Source: Paractinoplanes brasiliensis (GTDB lineage Bacteria; Actinomycetota; Actinomycetes; Mycobacteriales; Micromonosporaceae). From it: 64,000 bases of DNA. Below the pieces are notes generated by a model that was not told where the DNA came from, did not search any database, and saw nothing but the letters and a program-made list of their open reading frames with translations. Location of the stretch: the NCBI RefSeq assembly GCF_004362215.1, contig NZ_SNWR01000001.1, positions 682,001 through 746,000 on the forward strand. The letters are read 5' to 3'. The position numbers and the translations under genes are program-made. Each line of letters starts with the position of its first letter. The first letter of the stretch is position 1. Positions 1-8,800 of this stretch are shown in pieces.

Positions 1-1
1 C

Positions 2-1057
2 TCGGCGCACTACAAGGTTCTCGCCGCGCTGGAACGCGCCGACGGCAGCGCCGGCGCCACCTTCGACCCGCCCGAGGTGATCGGCGGAATCAAGGGCGGC
101 CGCATCGTCGAGACGCAGAGCCGCACCGGCACCCCGAAACGGGCCATCGCCCTGGTCGGCTTCCTGGTCGTCCTGGTCGTCGCCCAGCTGCTCGTGTTCC
201 TGCGCAGCAACACCACCGCGCCACTGGACTGCGCCACCGGCCGGCTGCAGGTGGTCGGGTCGACGGCGTTCGCCCCGATCGTGCGCGAAGCCGCCGACTC
301 GTACCGCAAGCTCTGCCCGGGCGCCGAGTTCGCGATCGACATGCGCGGCAGCGGCGAAGGCCTGCAGGCGCTGCAGCAGGCCGACGCCGGCGTGCTGGCC
401 TTCTCCGACGGCGAGAAGCCGGACGGCATGCCCGCCCTGCTCCCCCGGCCGATCGCGTTCTTCCTGTTCACCCTCGTCGCGCATCCGGACACCGGGGTGC
501 ACGATCTGTCCCCCGAGCAGATCCGGCGCATCTACCGCGGCGAGCTGACCAACTGGCGCGAGATCGGCGGCAACGACCTGCCGATCCGCCTGGTCAGCCG
601 CAATCCCGGCTCCGGCACCCGGGCCGCGCTGCAACGCCGCGTGCTCAACGGCGTCCGCGAGCCAGGCAGCAACTCCGACGACTGCCACACCCCGGATCCC
701 GGCGCCGAACCGGGCGTGCTGCGCTGCGCGCGCAACTCCACCCAGGAGGTGCTGCGCACGGTGGCCGACACCCCGGGCGCGCTCGGCTACGCCGAACTCG
801 GCGCCGGCGAGGGCCAGGACGGCCTGACGCTGGTCCGCATCGGCGGGCACCGCGCCACCGTGTCCGAGGCCGACCACGGCACCTACCCGTTCTGGGAGAC
901 CGAGTACGGCTACACCCACGGCGAACCGGACGCCCGCTCCCTGACCGCGAGCTTCCTGCGCTATCTCACCAACCAGGTCGGCGCGGACATCATCCGCGCG
1001 AACGGCGACCGGCCCTGCGCCGACCTGGCCAACCCCGCGATCTGCCGGCCCGCCTGA
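2..1057 (+). CDS. membrane-anchored PstS-like substrate-binding protein (5' partial)
   Basis: The reading frame is open to the left edge of the window, so the N-terminus is missing; the ATG-like codon near 77 is probably not the start. A cytoplasmic stretch is followed by one hydrophobic segment (IALVGFLVVLVVAQLLVF), then an extracytoplasmic domain resembling phosphate-type periplasmic binding proteins. It contains VGSTAFAPIV, the acidic-serine motif MRGSGEG, LTNWREIGG and RNPGSGTR, which are family hallmarks for oxyanion binding. Unlike a true PstS it has no lipobox; it is tethered by a transmembrane helix after an N-terminal region that the window cuts off. No pst transport genes follow, so a sensing or signalling role is as likely as transport. 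The gene ends directly against the next GTG. Confidence 0.75.
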   Translation, partial: SAHYKVLAALERADGSAGATFDPPEVIGGIKGGRIVETQSRTGTPKRAIALVGFLVVLVVAQLLVFLRSNTTAPLDCATGRLQVVGSTAFAPIVREAADSYRKLCPGAEFAIDMRGSGEGLQALQQADAGVLAFSDGEKPDGMPALLPRPIAFFLFTLVAHPDTGVHDLSPEQIRRIYRGELTNWREIGGNDLPIRLVSRNPGSGTRAALQRRVLNGVREPGSNSDDCHTPDPGAEPGVLRCARNSTQEVLRTVADTPGALGYAELGAGEGQDGLTLVRIGGHRATVSEADHGTYPFWETEYGYTHGEPDARSLTASFLRYLTNQVGADIIRANGDRPCADLANPAICRPA

Positions 1058-1264
1058 GTGTCCCGGTCATCGCTGCTCGCCGAGCACGTCCTGCTCTTCT
1101 ACGGGCTGACCGGCCTGCTGTGCGTGGTCGACGTGCCCGGCGGGCCCATCCCGGTGCTCCTGGTCGCGGCGGCGATCGCTGGCGCGTACCTGATGCACGT
1201 TGCCAAGACGGAACTGTGGCGGGCCTGCAGCGCAAGCGGTCACTCACCGGCCCACCCACGGTGA
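1058..1264 (+). CDS. small hydrophobic membrane protein
   Basis: This 68-residue frame starts with a GTG immediately after the stop codon of the PstS-like gene, which suggests translational coupling. Residues about 8 to 48 are hydrophobic and could form one or two membrane spans (EHVLLFYGLTGLLCVV and IPVLLVAAAIAGAYLM). I do not recognise the family. Its 3' end overlaps the end of the convergent gene on the other strand by about 21 bases. It could be a spurious extension, but the hydrophobic pattern and abutting start favour a real small protein. Confidence 0.45.
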   Translation: MSRSSLLAEHVLLFYGLTGLLCVVDVPGGPIPVLLVAAAIAGAYLMHVAKTELWRACSASGHSPAHPR

Positions 1265-1678
1265 TTCGTCGGCCAGGTCGACGAAGAAGCCAATCCAGCC
1301 GTGACTCCATTGGCGCGTCTCGTACCCACCCAGCTCGGCGCGGAGCGGCCCGGCCCATCCGAGGCGCTGCCCGTCGACCGGCAGACCGGCGTCGCCTTCC
1401 GGCACCGGCTCGAACGGTGGCAGCTCCGGCCGCCGCCCGTCCGGCATATGCGGCAGGGACTGGCTCGCGACCGCTACGAAGACGGCCGACTGGCGCGACA
1501 TCGCCGGCATCACCAGATAGCGGGTCAGCGTGTTGCCGTCGTCCCAACCGATCCCGAACTCCCACTCCACAACGCCGTGGAAGGATCGAGGGCCGGTGAC
1601 GTCCGTCTGAACGTCCAGGTTCGCGCGAATGACGTCACGGATGAACGCCGCTGCCTTGTCGGGGAACACGACGTCCAT
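1244..1678 (-). CDS. hypothetical protein, 144 aa
   Basis: The start is set at the ATG beginning MDVVFPDKAAAF because a GGCAGG-like ribosome binding site lies about seven bases upstream. The longer frame to 1969 has low-complexity, non-protein-like sequence. The product is soluble and acidic, with no signal peptide or membrane segment, and contains a WEFGIGWDDGNTLTRY stretch and a C-terminal QWSHGWIGFFVDLADESPW. I do not recognise a named family. It may be an actinobacterial lineage-specific protein. No operon partner is evident; about 200 bases separate it from the upstream lipoprotein gene on the same strand. Confidence 0.55.
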   Translation of the reverse strand: MDVVFPDKAAAFIRDVIRANLDVQTDVTGPRSFHGVVEWEFGIGWDDGNTLTRYLVMPAMSRQSAVFVAVASQSLPHMPDGRRPELPPFEPVPEGDAGLPVDGQRLGWAGPLRAELGGYETRQWSHGWIGFFVDLADESPWVGR

Positions 1679-1877
1679 TGTGACCTGCCGGGCGACGCCG
1701 TCACAGCCTGATCCGACCGGCCGACGTGGCGGATCCGCGCGACGCTCGTCGTAGGATTCCTTCCGGGAGCGGATCGGGGCGGCGGCCTCACGCGACAGAA
1801 CCGACATGAGCCCGGGTCGAACGCATCGACGGTTATGGCCTTCGGCAGGCGGCGGGCTGCACAGGTGAAGTCGAGCT

Positions 1878-2765
1878 TCAACCGCTCGCGGCCCGGAGTA
1901 ATGCGGCGGCGCGCACGTCGGCGGCGGTGTTGAGGTCCCGGCGCTGAACTGCGGTGAGCTTGCCCGCATGCCGGCGGCCCAGCCGGTCGACCAGCGGGGG
2001 CAGCCCGACGGCGAGCGCGCACTCGCCGTCCGCGACTGCCACCGCTGTCTCGAACGTCAACGCTTCCCCGGCGGGCCGGTTGGCGCGGAGGGCGCTGCTC
2101 ACGGCGGCGCGCGCCGCGCTCATCGAGTCGTACGGGTGGCCCCGGCCACGCATGCACGAGGACCACTTTCGCGTCGCCTCGTGCAGGTCCGGATCAGCGG
2201 CGATGTGCGGGAGCAACGCGTTGAACGCCTCCTGCGGCACGTAGTCGGCCCGCGCCGCGTCCATCACATCGCCGTACAGCCTGATCCGGCTCTCGGCGAG
2301 GCAACCGGTGGTGGCGAAGGTGAACCGGGGCCCGCTGGACAACCGCAGCGTCGCTCGCCGTTCCCCGGACAGCGCCGATTCATAACCGCTCCGCTGGGAG
2401 CCGGTCAGGCCGGGAGGGTAGCGGCCGGCCGACGGACCGGGCCGGGCGAATCCGTACCCGTGGCGGCGCCGGCTGTCGAGATCCGGACGCCACGGGTCGT
2501 CGAGAACGGTGTCGGTGCCGGCCGCCGGATACGGGTAGCCCCGCCGGGCCATGCAGTCGCGGGTCAGCGCGTGTTCGGTGCGCCTCAGGAGCGATTGCTC
2601 CTCCCGGTACGGCTCGGCTCGAACCGCCAGGTCGAGTGCCGCCGCGGTGAGGACGGCCGAGCCGCCGGCGGGGTCCGCGGGCGGTCCGGCCGGCGGCACG
2701 GTGGTGCAGCCGGCCAGCCCGGCGACCAGGACCGCGACCGCGAACCCCGATCGCTTGGTCCCCAT
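1878..2765 (-). CDS. putative lipoprotein, 295 aa
   Basis: The start is the ATG giving MGTKRSGFAVAVLVAGLAGC, a lipoprotein signal with lipobox LAGC, so the mature protein should be attached to the outer face of the membrane. The remainder is soluble and arginine-rich, with paired cysteines in DCMARRGYPYP and WSSCMRGRGHPY. These resemble the repeated C-M-R-x-x-G-x-P-Y motifs of uncharacterised actinobacterial secreted proteins. The gene follows the I36-like gene with only two bases between stop and start, so they are probably co-transcribed. The longer upstream extension of the frame is a shadow of the I36-like gene. Function is unknown. Confidence 0.65.
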   Translation of the reverse strand: MGTKRSGFAVAVLVAGLAGCTTVPPAGPPADPAGGSAVLTAAALDLAVRAEPYREEQSLLRRTEHALTRDCMARRGYPYPAAGTDTVLDDPWRPDLDSRRRHGYGFARPGPSAGRYPPGLTGSQRSGYESALSGERRATLRLSSGPRFTFATTGCLAESRIRLYGDVMDAARADYVPQEAFNALLPHIAADPDLHEATRKWSSCMRGRGHPYDSMSAARAAVSSALRANRPAGEALTFETAVAVADGECALAVGLPPLVDRLGRRHAGKLTAVQRRDLNTAADVRAAALLRAASG

Positions 2766-2767
2766 CG

Positions 2768-3205
2768 CTATCCACACCACCAACTGTTGGAGCTGATCTT
2801 GTCGTTCCAGTTGCCGCCGCCGGGCATGCCCCAATCGGCGAGGTCGGCGGCCTCCGTGTCCCGGTTGATCACCCACGAGGCGCCTGTCATGTTGATTCCG
2901 TCGTAGACGACCGCCTCGCAGTGGAGGCCCTCGTTCCGGATCGACGACGCGCAGTTGCTCCACCGTCTGCGGTCGGCCTCGTCACATCCACCGTTGAAGT
3001 AGCTCCAGTCGGTGTTCGAATTGACCACGTGGCCGAATCTTCCGCCGAAGTTCGCATGCTGCCAGAAGCACAGCCAGCCGCTCTCGTCCGTACAATCCGA
3101 TCGGGCGGCCTGCGCCGCGCCGGGGAAGACCATCCCGGCGCCGACGCTGAGCAACGCACCGGCAATGACGACGCCGACGCGTCGCATCATGGGACTCTTG
3201 GCCAT
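2768..3205 (-). CDS. secreted peptidase inhibitor I36-like protein
   Basis: The ATG at 3205 is preceded by a strong GAGGAGG ribosome binding site and begins a Sec signal peptide (MAKSPMMRRVGVVIAGALL, cleaved near AAQA). The mature part of about 110 residues has the pattern of the peptidase inhibitor I36 / beta-gamma crystallin-like family: a CTDESGWLCFWQHANFGG opening, an aromatic-rich SNTDWSYFNGG segment, six cysteines in total, and a C-terminal NDKISSNSWWC. Family members such as SMPI inhibit extracellular proteases. Here the gene lies next to a trypsin-like protease gene on the same strand, which suggests protection or regulation of it. Inhibitory activity is inference. Confidence 0.75.
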   Translation of the reverse strand: MAKSPMMRRVGVVIAGALLSVGAGMVFPGAAQAARSDCTDESGWLCFWQHANFGGRFGHVVNSNTDWSYFNGGCDEADRRRWSNCASSIRNEGLHCEAVVYDGINMTGASWVINRDTEAADLADWGMPGGGNWNDKISSNSWWCG

Positions 3206-3233
3206 TGATGTGCCTCCTCGTCGACAGTGGGGA

Positions 3234-4802
3234 TCACGGCGTGGTGCGGATGCGGAAACCGAGCGCTGGCTCACCCGTGTTGGCCAGCTGAGTCGTCACG
3301 TGGGAATGGATGTTGGACACCGGCGTGTAACTGCTCCACTCGGTGCCGGCGGGGCTGGCCGGGCATGCGCCGGTTCCCGCGTGACCGGTGGACAGGATGC
3401 CGTACGCCATGCCGTCGATCTCGCTGAACAGCGGGCCGCCGCTGTCCCCGGGCCGGGTGCAGATGTTGGTGCGGATGCCGCCGTCCTTGCCCGTCACCTC
3501 GCCGCAGCGGGTGCCGGGCACGTAGTTGACGTTGCGCGTATAGCCCGAATCGGAACCCGCGTCGCCGGACCCGGTACCGCAGACGACCCAGCCGACAGCG
3601 ATCGAGTTGTAGGTGTAGAAGCCGCGGATCGCGAAGGTGCCGTCCACGCAGCCCTGCCACGTCGAGGAGGTCCACCAGCACCAGGAGACGACCTGGTTCT
3701 TCGCGTACGGGCCGGACCAGTAGTCGTACCAGTTGTAGCCGTCGTTCACCTGGTACGGCTGGATGGAGTAGTCGTACGGGTAGGTCGGGCCGCAGTCCGA
3801 GCCGTTGCACCCGTTCTCGTAGTTGTGCACCTCGTAGCTGACCGGGGTGTAGGTCCCCGCCGAGTAGGTGCGGTTGATGCCGACCTTGTAGCTGCCGACC
3901 ATGCAGTGCCCGGCCGTCATGATGTAGTTCCAGCCGCGGTTGTCGGACACGTTGAACCCGTTGGTGCACTGGCCGTACCAGGGGTTGAGATATCCGGTGC
4001 TCGAGCCGGTCGGCGCCGCCTGGCTGCGGCGGACGTTCAGCCGCATCCCGCCGCGCATGGGCGGCCCGCACTGCCGGGTGTCACAGCCCGGCCCGACTGG
4101 CGCGTCCATCGTCACCGGTCCGGTCTTCTCCGCGCCGGCGACCAGCTGCCGCACCTCGGCGCGACCGGCCTCGGCGACGACCGCGGCGGTGAGCGTCGCG
4201 TCGGCTACGGCGGGGCGGGCCTGCGCGGCGTCGGCGGCCGCGGCGCTCAGCCGGGCCGACGACGGTGCCGTCATGCCGGCCCGCTGATAGACCGCCACGG
4301 TGTTGCCCGGCACGTCGATCGCGAACTCGGCCTTGCGCGCCGTCGTCTCGTGTGGGTCCCCGACGGTCCTCCGCAGCCGCGCCTCGGTGGCGGTCAGCTC
4401 AGCCAGGCTCCACTTCACCTTCGCCGCCACCACGTGGGCGCTGTCCCCCGCGGCGGCCAGGGCAGCTGTCATGCCTGCCGGGTCGGTGCTGTTCACCACG
4501 AGCCGGCCGCCGCCCGCCTGGTCCAGGTACGACCCGGCGAACGTCTTCGGGAACTTCTTCGCAAGCTCGGCGTCCAGCGCCGGAGCCAGCTTCTGCAGAG
4601 CAAGCCGCCGCAGCGCCTCGTCCTCGGAGATCTTGTAACGCGCGGTCAGGTAGGCGATCGATCCGCGGTTCTCCTGGGCCACCGGAGCCGCCTGCCGGGG
4701 CAGGTCCAGCGACACATCCGCGGCAGCCGGACCCGCGACGGTCAGACTTCCCGCCGCCAGGACCGTCGCGGTCACGACCGCGATGACGCTTGTTCGTTCC
4801 AC
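3234..4802 (-). CDS. secreted trypsin-like serine protease with propeptide (S1 family)
   Basis: This 522-residue protein starts at a GTG behind a GGGGG-type ribosome binding site and carries a Sec signal peptide ending near PAAA. A propeptide of roughly 220 residues precedes a cysteine-rich catalytic domain. The triad is visible as His in TAGHC (about residue 297), Asp in YPYDYSIQ (about 344) and Ser in RPGDSGGPLF (about 454). The layout matches bacterial alpha-lytic/streptogrisin-type proteases, in which the propeptide assists folding and is then removed. It sits between two I36 inhibitor-like genes, so protease and potential inhibitors are probably exported together. The physiological substrate cannot be read from sequence. 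Confidence 0.85.
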   Translation of the reverse strand: MERTSVIAVVTATVLAAGSLTVAGPAAADVSLDLPRQAAPVAQENRGSIAYLTARYKISEDEALRRLALQKLAPALDAELAKKFPKTFAGSYLDQAGGGRLVVNSTDPAGMTAALAAAGDSAHVVAAKVKWSLAELTATEARLRRTVGDPHETTARKAEFAIDVPGNTVAVYQRAGMTAPSSARLSAAAADAAQARPAVADATLTAAVVAEAGRAEVRQLVAGAEKTGPVTMDAPVGPGCDTRQCGPPMRGGMRLNVRRSQAAPTGSSTGYLNPWYGQCTNGFNVSDNRGWNYIMTAGHCMVGSYKVGINRTYSAGTYTPVSYEVHNYENGCNGSDCGPTYPYDYSIQPYQVNDGYNWYDYWSGPYAKNQVVSWCWWTSSTWQGCVDGTFAIRGFYTYNSIAVGWVVCGTGSGDAGSDSGYTRNVNYVPGTRCGEVTGKDGGIRTNICTRPGDSGGPLFSEIDGMAYGILSTGHAGTGACPASPAGTEWSSYTPVSNIHSHVTTQLANTGEPALGFRIRTTP

Positions 4803-4872
4803 TGTTCCCCCTTCAGTGGGTGTTACTGCGATTGATGGACGGAATGGATCCGGCGGAACCTGTCGCGCCAGG

Positions 4873-5289
4873 TCACCACCGCTGCTCCCAGCTCGAGACG
4901 TAACCGATGTTGATGTCGGGGGAACACGTGTTGACCCCGACCTCGGTCCGCGCGGTCTGTGTCGAGGAATTGCGGGTCACACCGGTCCGCTGGGCCGGGT
5001 AGTAGCCCGGGCCGGTGAAGTCGGCTGACGTGAAGGTGGGCCGTGGGACCCCGTTGACGAGGAAACCAAGCCGCAACCGGATGCACCGGCCACCCGTGTT
5101 GACCATGTAGGCATCGCCGACAAGTTCCTTCGAGGAGTCGCGATAGCTGATGCAGGTCTGGACAGTTACACCGCCGACGCTCTGCGTGCGGCAGCCGCCG
5201 CCCGAGATGGGGCCGGCGTAGGCCGCGGTGGGATAGAGGATCGCCGTCGCCACCGCCGTGGCGACGACACCGGCCATGAGTTTTCGCAC
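4873..5289 (-). CDS. small secreted protein of unknown function
   Basis: The 138-residue product begins MRKLMAGVVATAVATAILYPTAAYA, a clear Sec signal peptide cleaved after AYA. The mature protein has four cysteines and several Gly/Thr-rich segments typical of small beta-rich exported proteins, with no recognisable catalytic motif. It lies upstream of the protease gene on the same strand, with about 70 bases between them, and downstream of another inhibitor-like gene. A role in the same extracellular proteolysis module is plausible from position only. Confidence 0.6.
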   Translation of the reverse strand: MRKLMAGVVATAVATAILYPTAAYAGPISGGGCRTQSVGGVTVQTCISYRDSSKELVGDAYMVNTGGRCIRLRLGFLVNGVPRPTFTSADFTGPGYYPAQRTGVTRNSSTQTARTEVGVNTCSPDINIGYVSSWEQRW

Positions 5290-5329
5290 GTGGTCCTCCA
5301 GGTAGAGCTAGATTCGCCAGAAAAAATGG

Positions 5330-5686
5330 TCAGCAGGGTTCGATGGAGTCGACCCGGTACCAACCCATGCCGGAAGACTGCTCGGAGTACGCGCCCGGCA
5401 CGTACCAGTGGGTGCCGTCCATGTAGTTGATCCGTGCCCGCGTACCCGGAGTCTGGTTGTTGATCCAGGACCCGTTGGTCGAGGACCATCGGAACTTGTA
5501 CACAGCGGCACAGTCCTCCGCGTAGACGGCCTGGCCCCGGAAGTTCGCGTATGGGAACGCGCAGAAGGTGTAGTACGGGCAAGGGCTGGACGCCTGTGCC
5601 GCGCCGGCGGGAAGCAGGGCGCCGAACAGCCCGAGAAGGGCCGGCAGCCCGAACGATCCTGCGGCCCGGCGGTTGTTCTTCAGCAT
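5330..5686 (-). CDS. small secreted I36-like protein
   Basis: The 118-residue protein has a signal peptide (residues about 1 to 31, ending AAQA) followed by CPYYTFCAFPYANFRGQ, which aligns in style with the opening of peptidase inhibitor I36 proteins (cysteine, aromatic, then FRG). WYRVDSIEPC closes the domain. It is shorter than usual for I36 but has the same Cys and aromatic spacing as the 2768-3205 protein. It is the first gene of the minus-strand secreted block, so the promoter should lie in the 160-base gap before the divergent nSTAND gene at 5850. Confidence 0.6.
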   Translation of the reverse strand: MLKNNRRAAGSFGLPALLGLFGALLPAGAAQASSPCPYYTFCAFPYANFRGQAVYAEDCAAVYKFRWSSTNGSWINNQTPGTRARINYMDGTHWYVPGAYSEQSSGMGWYRVDSIEPC

Positions 5687-5849
5687 GTCAGTTTCCCCTC
5701 ACTCTCCAGGGCGCGGCATGGACGTTGTGCCGTTCGTCGAGGTCTGTGTCTAGCAAGGTGCGAGTTGTCTGGGCCCTGCTCGCGGTCGTCAGACAAACAA
5801 CTCTGGACAACGCGAATACAGTGGACGGTGGGCTGAGGGGAGTCGGGGA

Positions 5850-8800
5850 ATGCCGAGGCCGGAGCGACCTCTGGACGGGCTGGGTGGCCCGATCGAGCAG
5901 TTCGCGGCTGAGCTACGGCAGTTGCGGGAGAAGGCGGGCCGGCCCGGGTACCGGCAGATGGCCGCGCGGGTGAACTACTCCGTGGCGACGCTGTCCGCAG
6001 CCGCGTCGGGCCGGAGGCTGCCGACGCTGGAGGTGACCCTCGCCTACGTCGCCGCGTGCGACGGTGACCCACAGGAGTGGGAGCGGCACTGGCGAGAAGC
6101 GGAACGCCGCAGCGCTGCGCCGGCCGAGGATCCGGACACGGCGGACGGGCACGACCGTGCGCCGTATCCGGGACTGGTGACGTTTCAGCCGGAGGACGCG
6201 GACCTGTTCTTCGGCCGTGCCGCGCTGGCGGACGAACTGGTGCGCCGCCTGCGGGAGCGGCGTTTCCTGGCGGTGTTCGGCCCGTCGGGAGCCGGGAAGT
6301 CGTCGGTGGTCCGGGCAGGGCTGATCCCGGCCGCGGGAAGGCCGGCGATGGTGTTGACGCCGGGTGCCCACCCGATGGGTGAACTGGCGGTTCACCTGGC
6401 GCGGCACGTTGGCGTTCCGGCCGGCGGGCTGCTGGACGAACTGCGCCGGGATCCGGCACGGGCGAATCTGCTGGTCAGGCAGGGCCTGCCGGGCGCGCGT
6501 ACGGATGTTGATCTCCTGGTTGTGGTGGACCAGTTCGAGGAAGTGTTCGTGAACTGCGCAGATGCGGCCGAGCGGAACGACTTCGTGGCCGCGTTGCTGG
6601 CGATGTGCCGGGAACCCGACGGCCGTGCCCGGGTGGTGCTGGCCGTGCGCGCCGATCACTACGTCCGGTTCACCGAGTATCCGGAGTTGCTGGCCACGCT
6701 GGCGGACTCGCAGGTCCTGATTGGCGGGATGAGCCCGACGGAGCTACGTGAGACGGTGACCCGACCGGCTGAGCGGCGTGGTGCCCGGGTGGAGGGCGCG
6801 CTGGTAGCCACGATCGTCGCGGAGGTGAGCGGTTCGCCCGGGGCGTTGCCGATGGCCGCGCACGCGCTGCGCGAGGCTTGGTTTCGCCGACAGGGTGCAG
6901 TCGTGACGCTGGCCGGTTATCAGGCCGCCGGCGGCGTGGCCGGCGCGGTGGCCCACACCGCGGAAGCGGTCTACAACGGATTCGACGACCGACAGCGGGA
7001 CACCGCCCGGCAGGTTCTGGTTCGACTGGTCGCGTTAGGGGAGGGTGTCGAGGACACCCGCCGCCGGATCAGGCGCGGCGATTTGGACCTGCCTGGCCTC
7101 GGCGCGGTCCTCGACCGGCTCGCCGCGGCCCGGCTCATCGTGCTCGATGAGGACACCGTCGAGATCGCGCACGAGGCTCTCATCCGCGCCTGGCCGCGGC
7201 TGCAACGCTGGCTGTCCGTCGACCGGGACGGGCTGCGCACCCATCGGCAGCTCACCGAGGCCGCCCGCTCCTGGGAGTCGCTCAGCCGCGACCCCGGTGC
7301 GCTGTACCGGGGAGCGCGGCTGGCCGTAGCCCGCGAGTGGGCCGGCCTCGATGGCCGTACCGCCTCCATGACGGCGGCGGAGCGGGCGTTCCTGGACGCC
7401 TCGATCGAGCAGGCCGGCCGGGAACAGGCCGCCGCCGCCCGCCGTAACCGACAGCTCAGTTACCTCGTTGCCGCCTTGAGTGTCCTGTTGGTGGCCGTGG
7501 TCGGCGCCGGCACGGTCGCTTTCCTTCAGCGCCGCGACGCGGTCGCGCAGCAGCAGATCGCGGTCTCCCGGCAACTCGCTGCCGAATCGCTCGGGCTGAC
7601 CGGCACCGAGCCGGAAACGGCAATGTTGCTCGCCGTGCAGGCGTACCGCACCGCGCCAACGATCGAGGCGCGCAGCGCCCTGCTGAGCATGTCGGCCCAC
7701 CGTGGCCACCTCGGCAAGCTCCTCGGCCACACCGGAGCCGTCTCACGGCTCGCGTTCCGCCCGGACGGCAACACGTTGCTCAGCGTCGGCCGCGACCGGA
7801 CCCTGTCGCTGTGGGACACCGGACGGCGCGCCAGAACGGCCGTCCTCACCGGTCACGACACGTGGCTGACCGCCGCCGCAGTCAGCCCGGACGGGCGCAC
7901 CGCGGCGACCGGCGGCGACGACAGGAAGATCGCCGTCTGGGACCTCGACCGACGCGGCCGCATCGCTACCCTGACCGGTCTCTCCGAGCAGGTACAAGAC
8001 ATCGCGTTCAGCCCCGACGGCCGCCGCTTGGCCGCCGCCACCGGCAACGACGTGATCCTCTGGGATCTTCAACGGCAAACCCGCGGGCCCGTCCTGTCCG
8101 GTCACACCCGGGCCGTGCGTGCGCTGGCGTTCAGCCCTGACGGGCGCACTCTTGCGACGGCCTCCACCGACTCGACCGCAATCCTCTGGGACCTTACCCG
8201 CTCTGCCCCGATTGCCACATTGACCGGTCACACCGGCGGCGTGTACGCCATCGGGTTCAGTCCGGACGGCTCGACACTGGCCACCGGGGGCGACGCCACG
8301 ACGATCATGTGGGACGTGGCCACCCGCACCCGGCTCGCCACCCTCTCCCGGAAGAGCGGTCAAGTGCTGGCATTGACCTTCAGCCCCGATGGGCGCACCC
8401 TCGTCACGGCCGGTGACGACACCTCGGTGCTGCTCTGGGACACCCGCCATCGGATCCTCCGCGCCCGGCTGGCTGGACCCCGAACCTCGGTCTACACCCT
8501 GGCGTTCAGCCCACGCACCTCGATGCTTGCCGCGGGCGGTGAGGATGGCGCCATCCTGCTGTGGGATCTCAGGCAACCCACCACCACCGAGCACCCCACC
8601 ATGGTCAACGCCGTCGCGTTCAGCCCCGACGGCAACACCCTCGCCACCACCAGCCGCAACCGGACAGCACTGTGGAACGCCGCTGACCGATCCCTCCGTA
8701 CGATCCTCCCCGACAACCGCGTGTTCACCAACGCTGTAGCCTTCAGCCCCGACGGCCATACCTTGGCCACCGTCACCCAGCCGTCACCGTGCTGCCCGCC

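Noticed and set aside
2..1057. A Pho-regulon pst operon
   Set aside because: No pstC, pstA or pstB follow, and the protein is anchored by a transmembrane helix after an N-terminal region instead of being a lipoprotein.
3012..4835. 607-codon open frame on the plus strand opposite the serine protease
   Set aside because: Arg/Gly/Ala/Val-rich composition and exact overlap with a gene that has a signal peptide and a complete triad show it to be a shadow.
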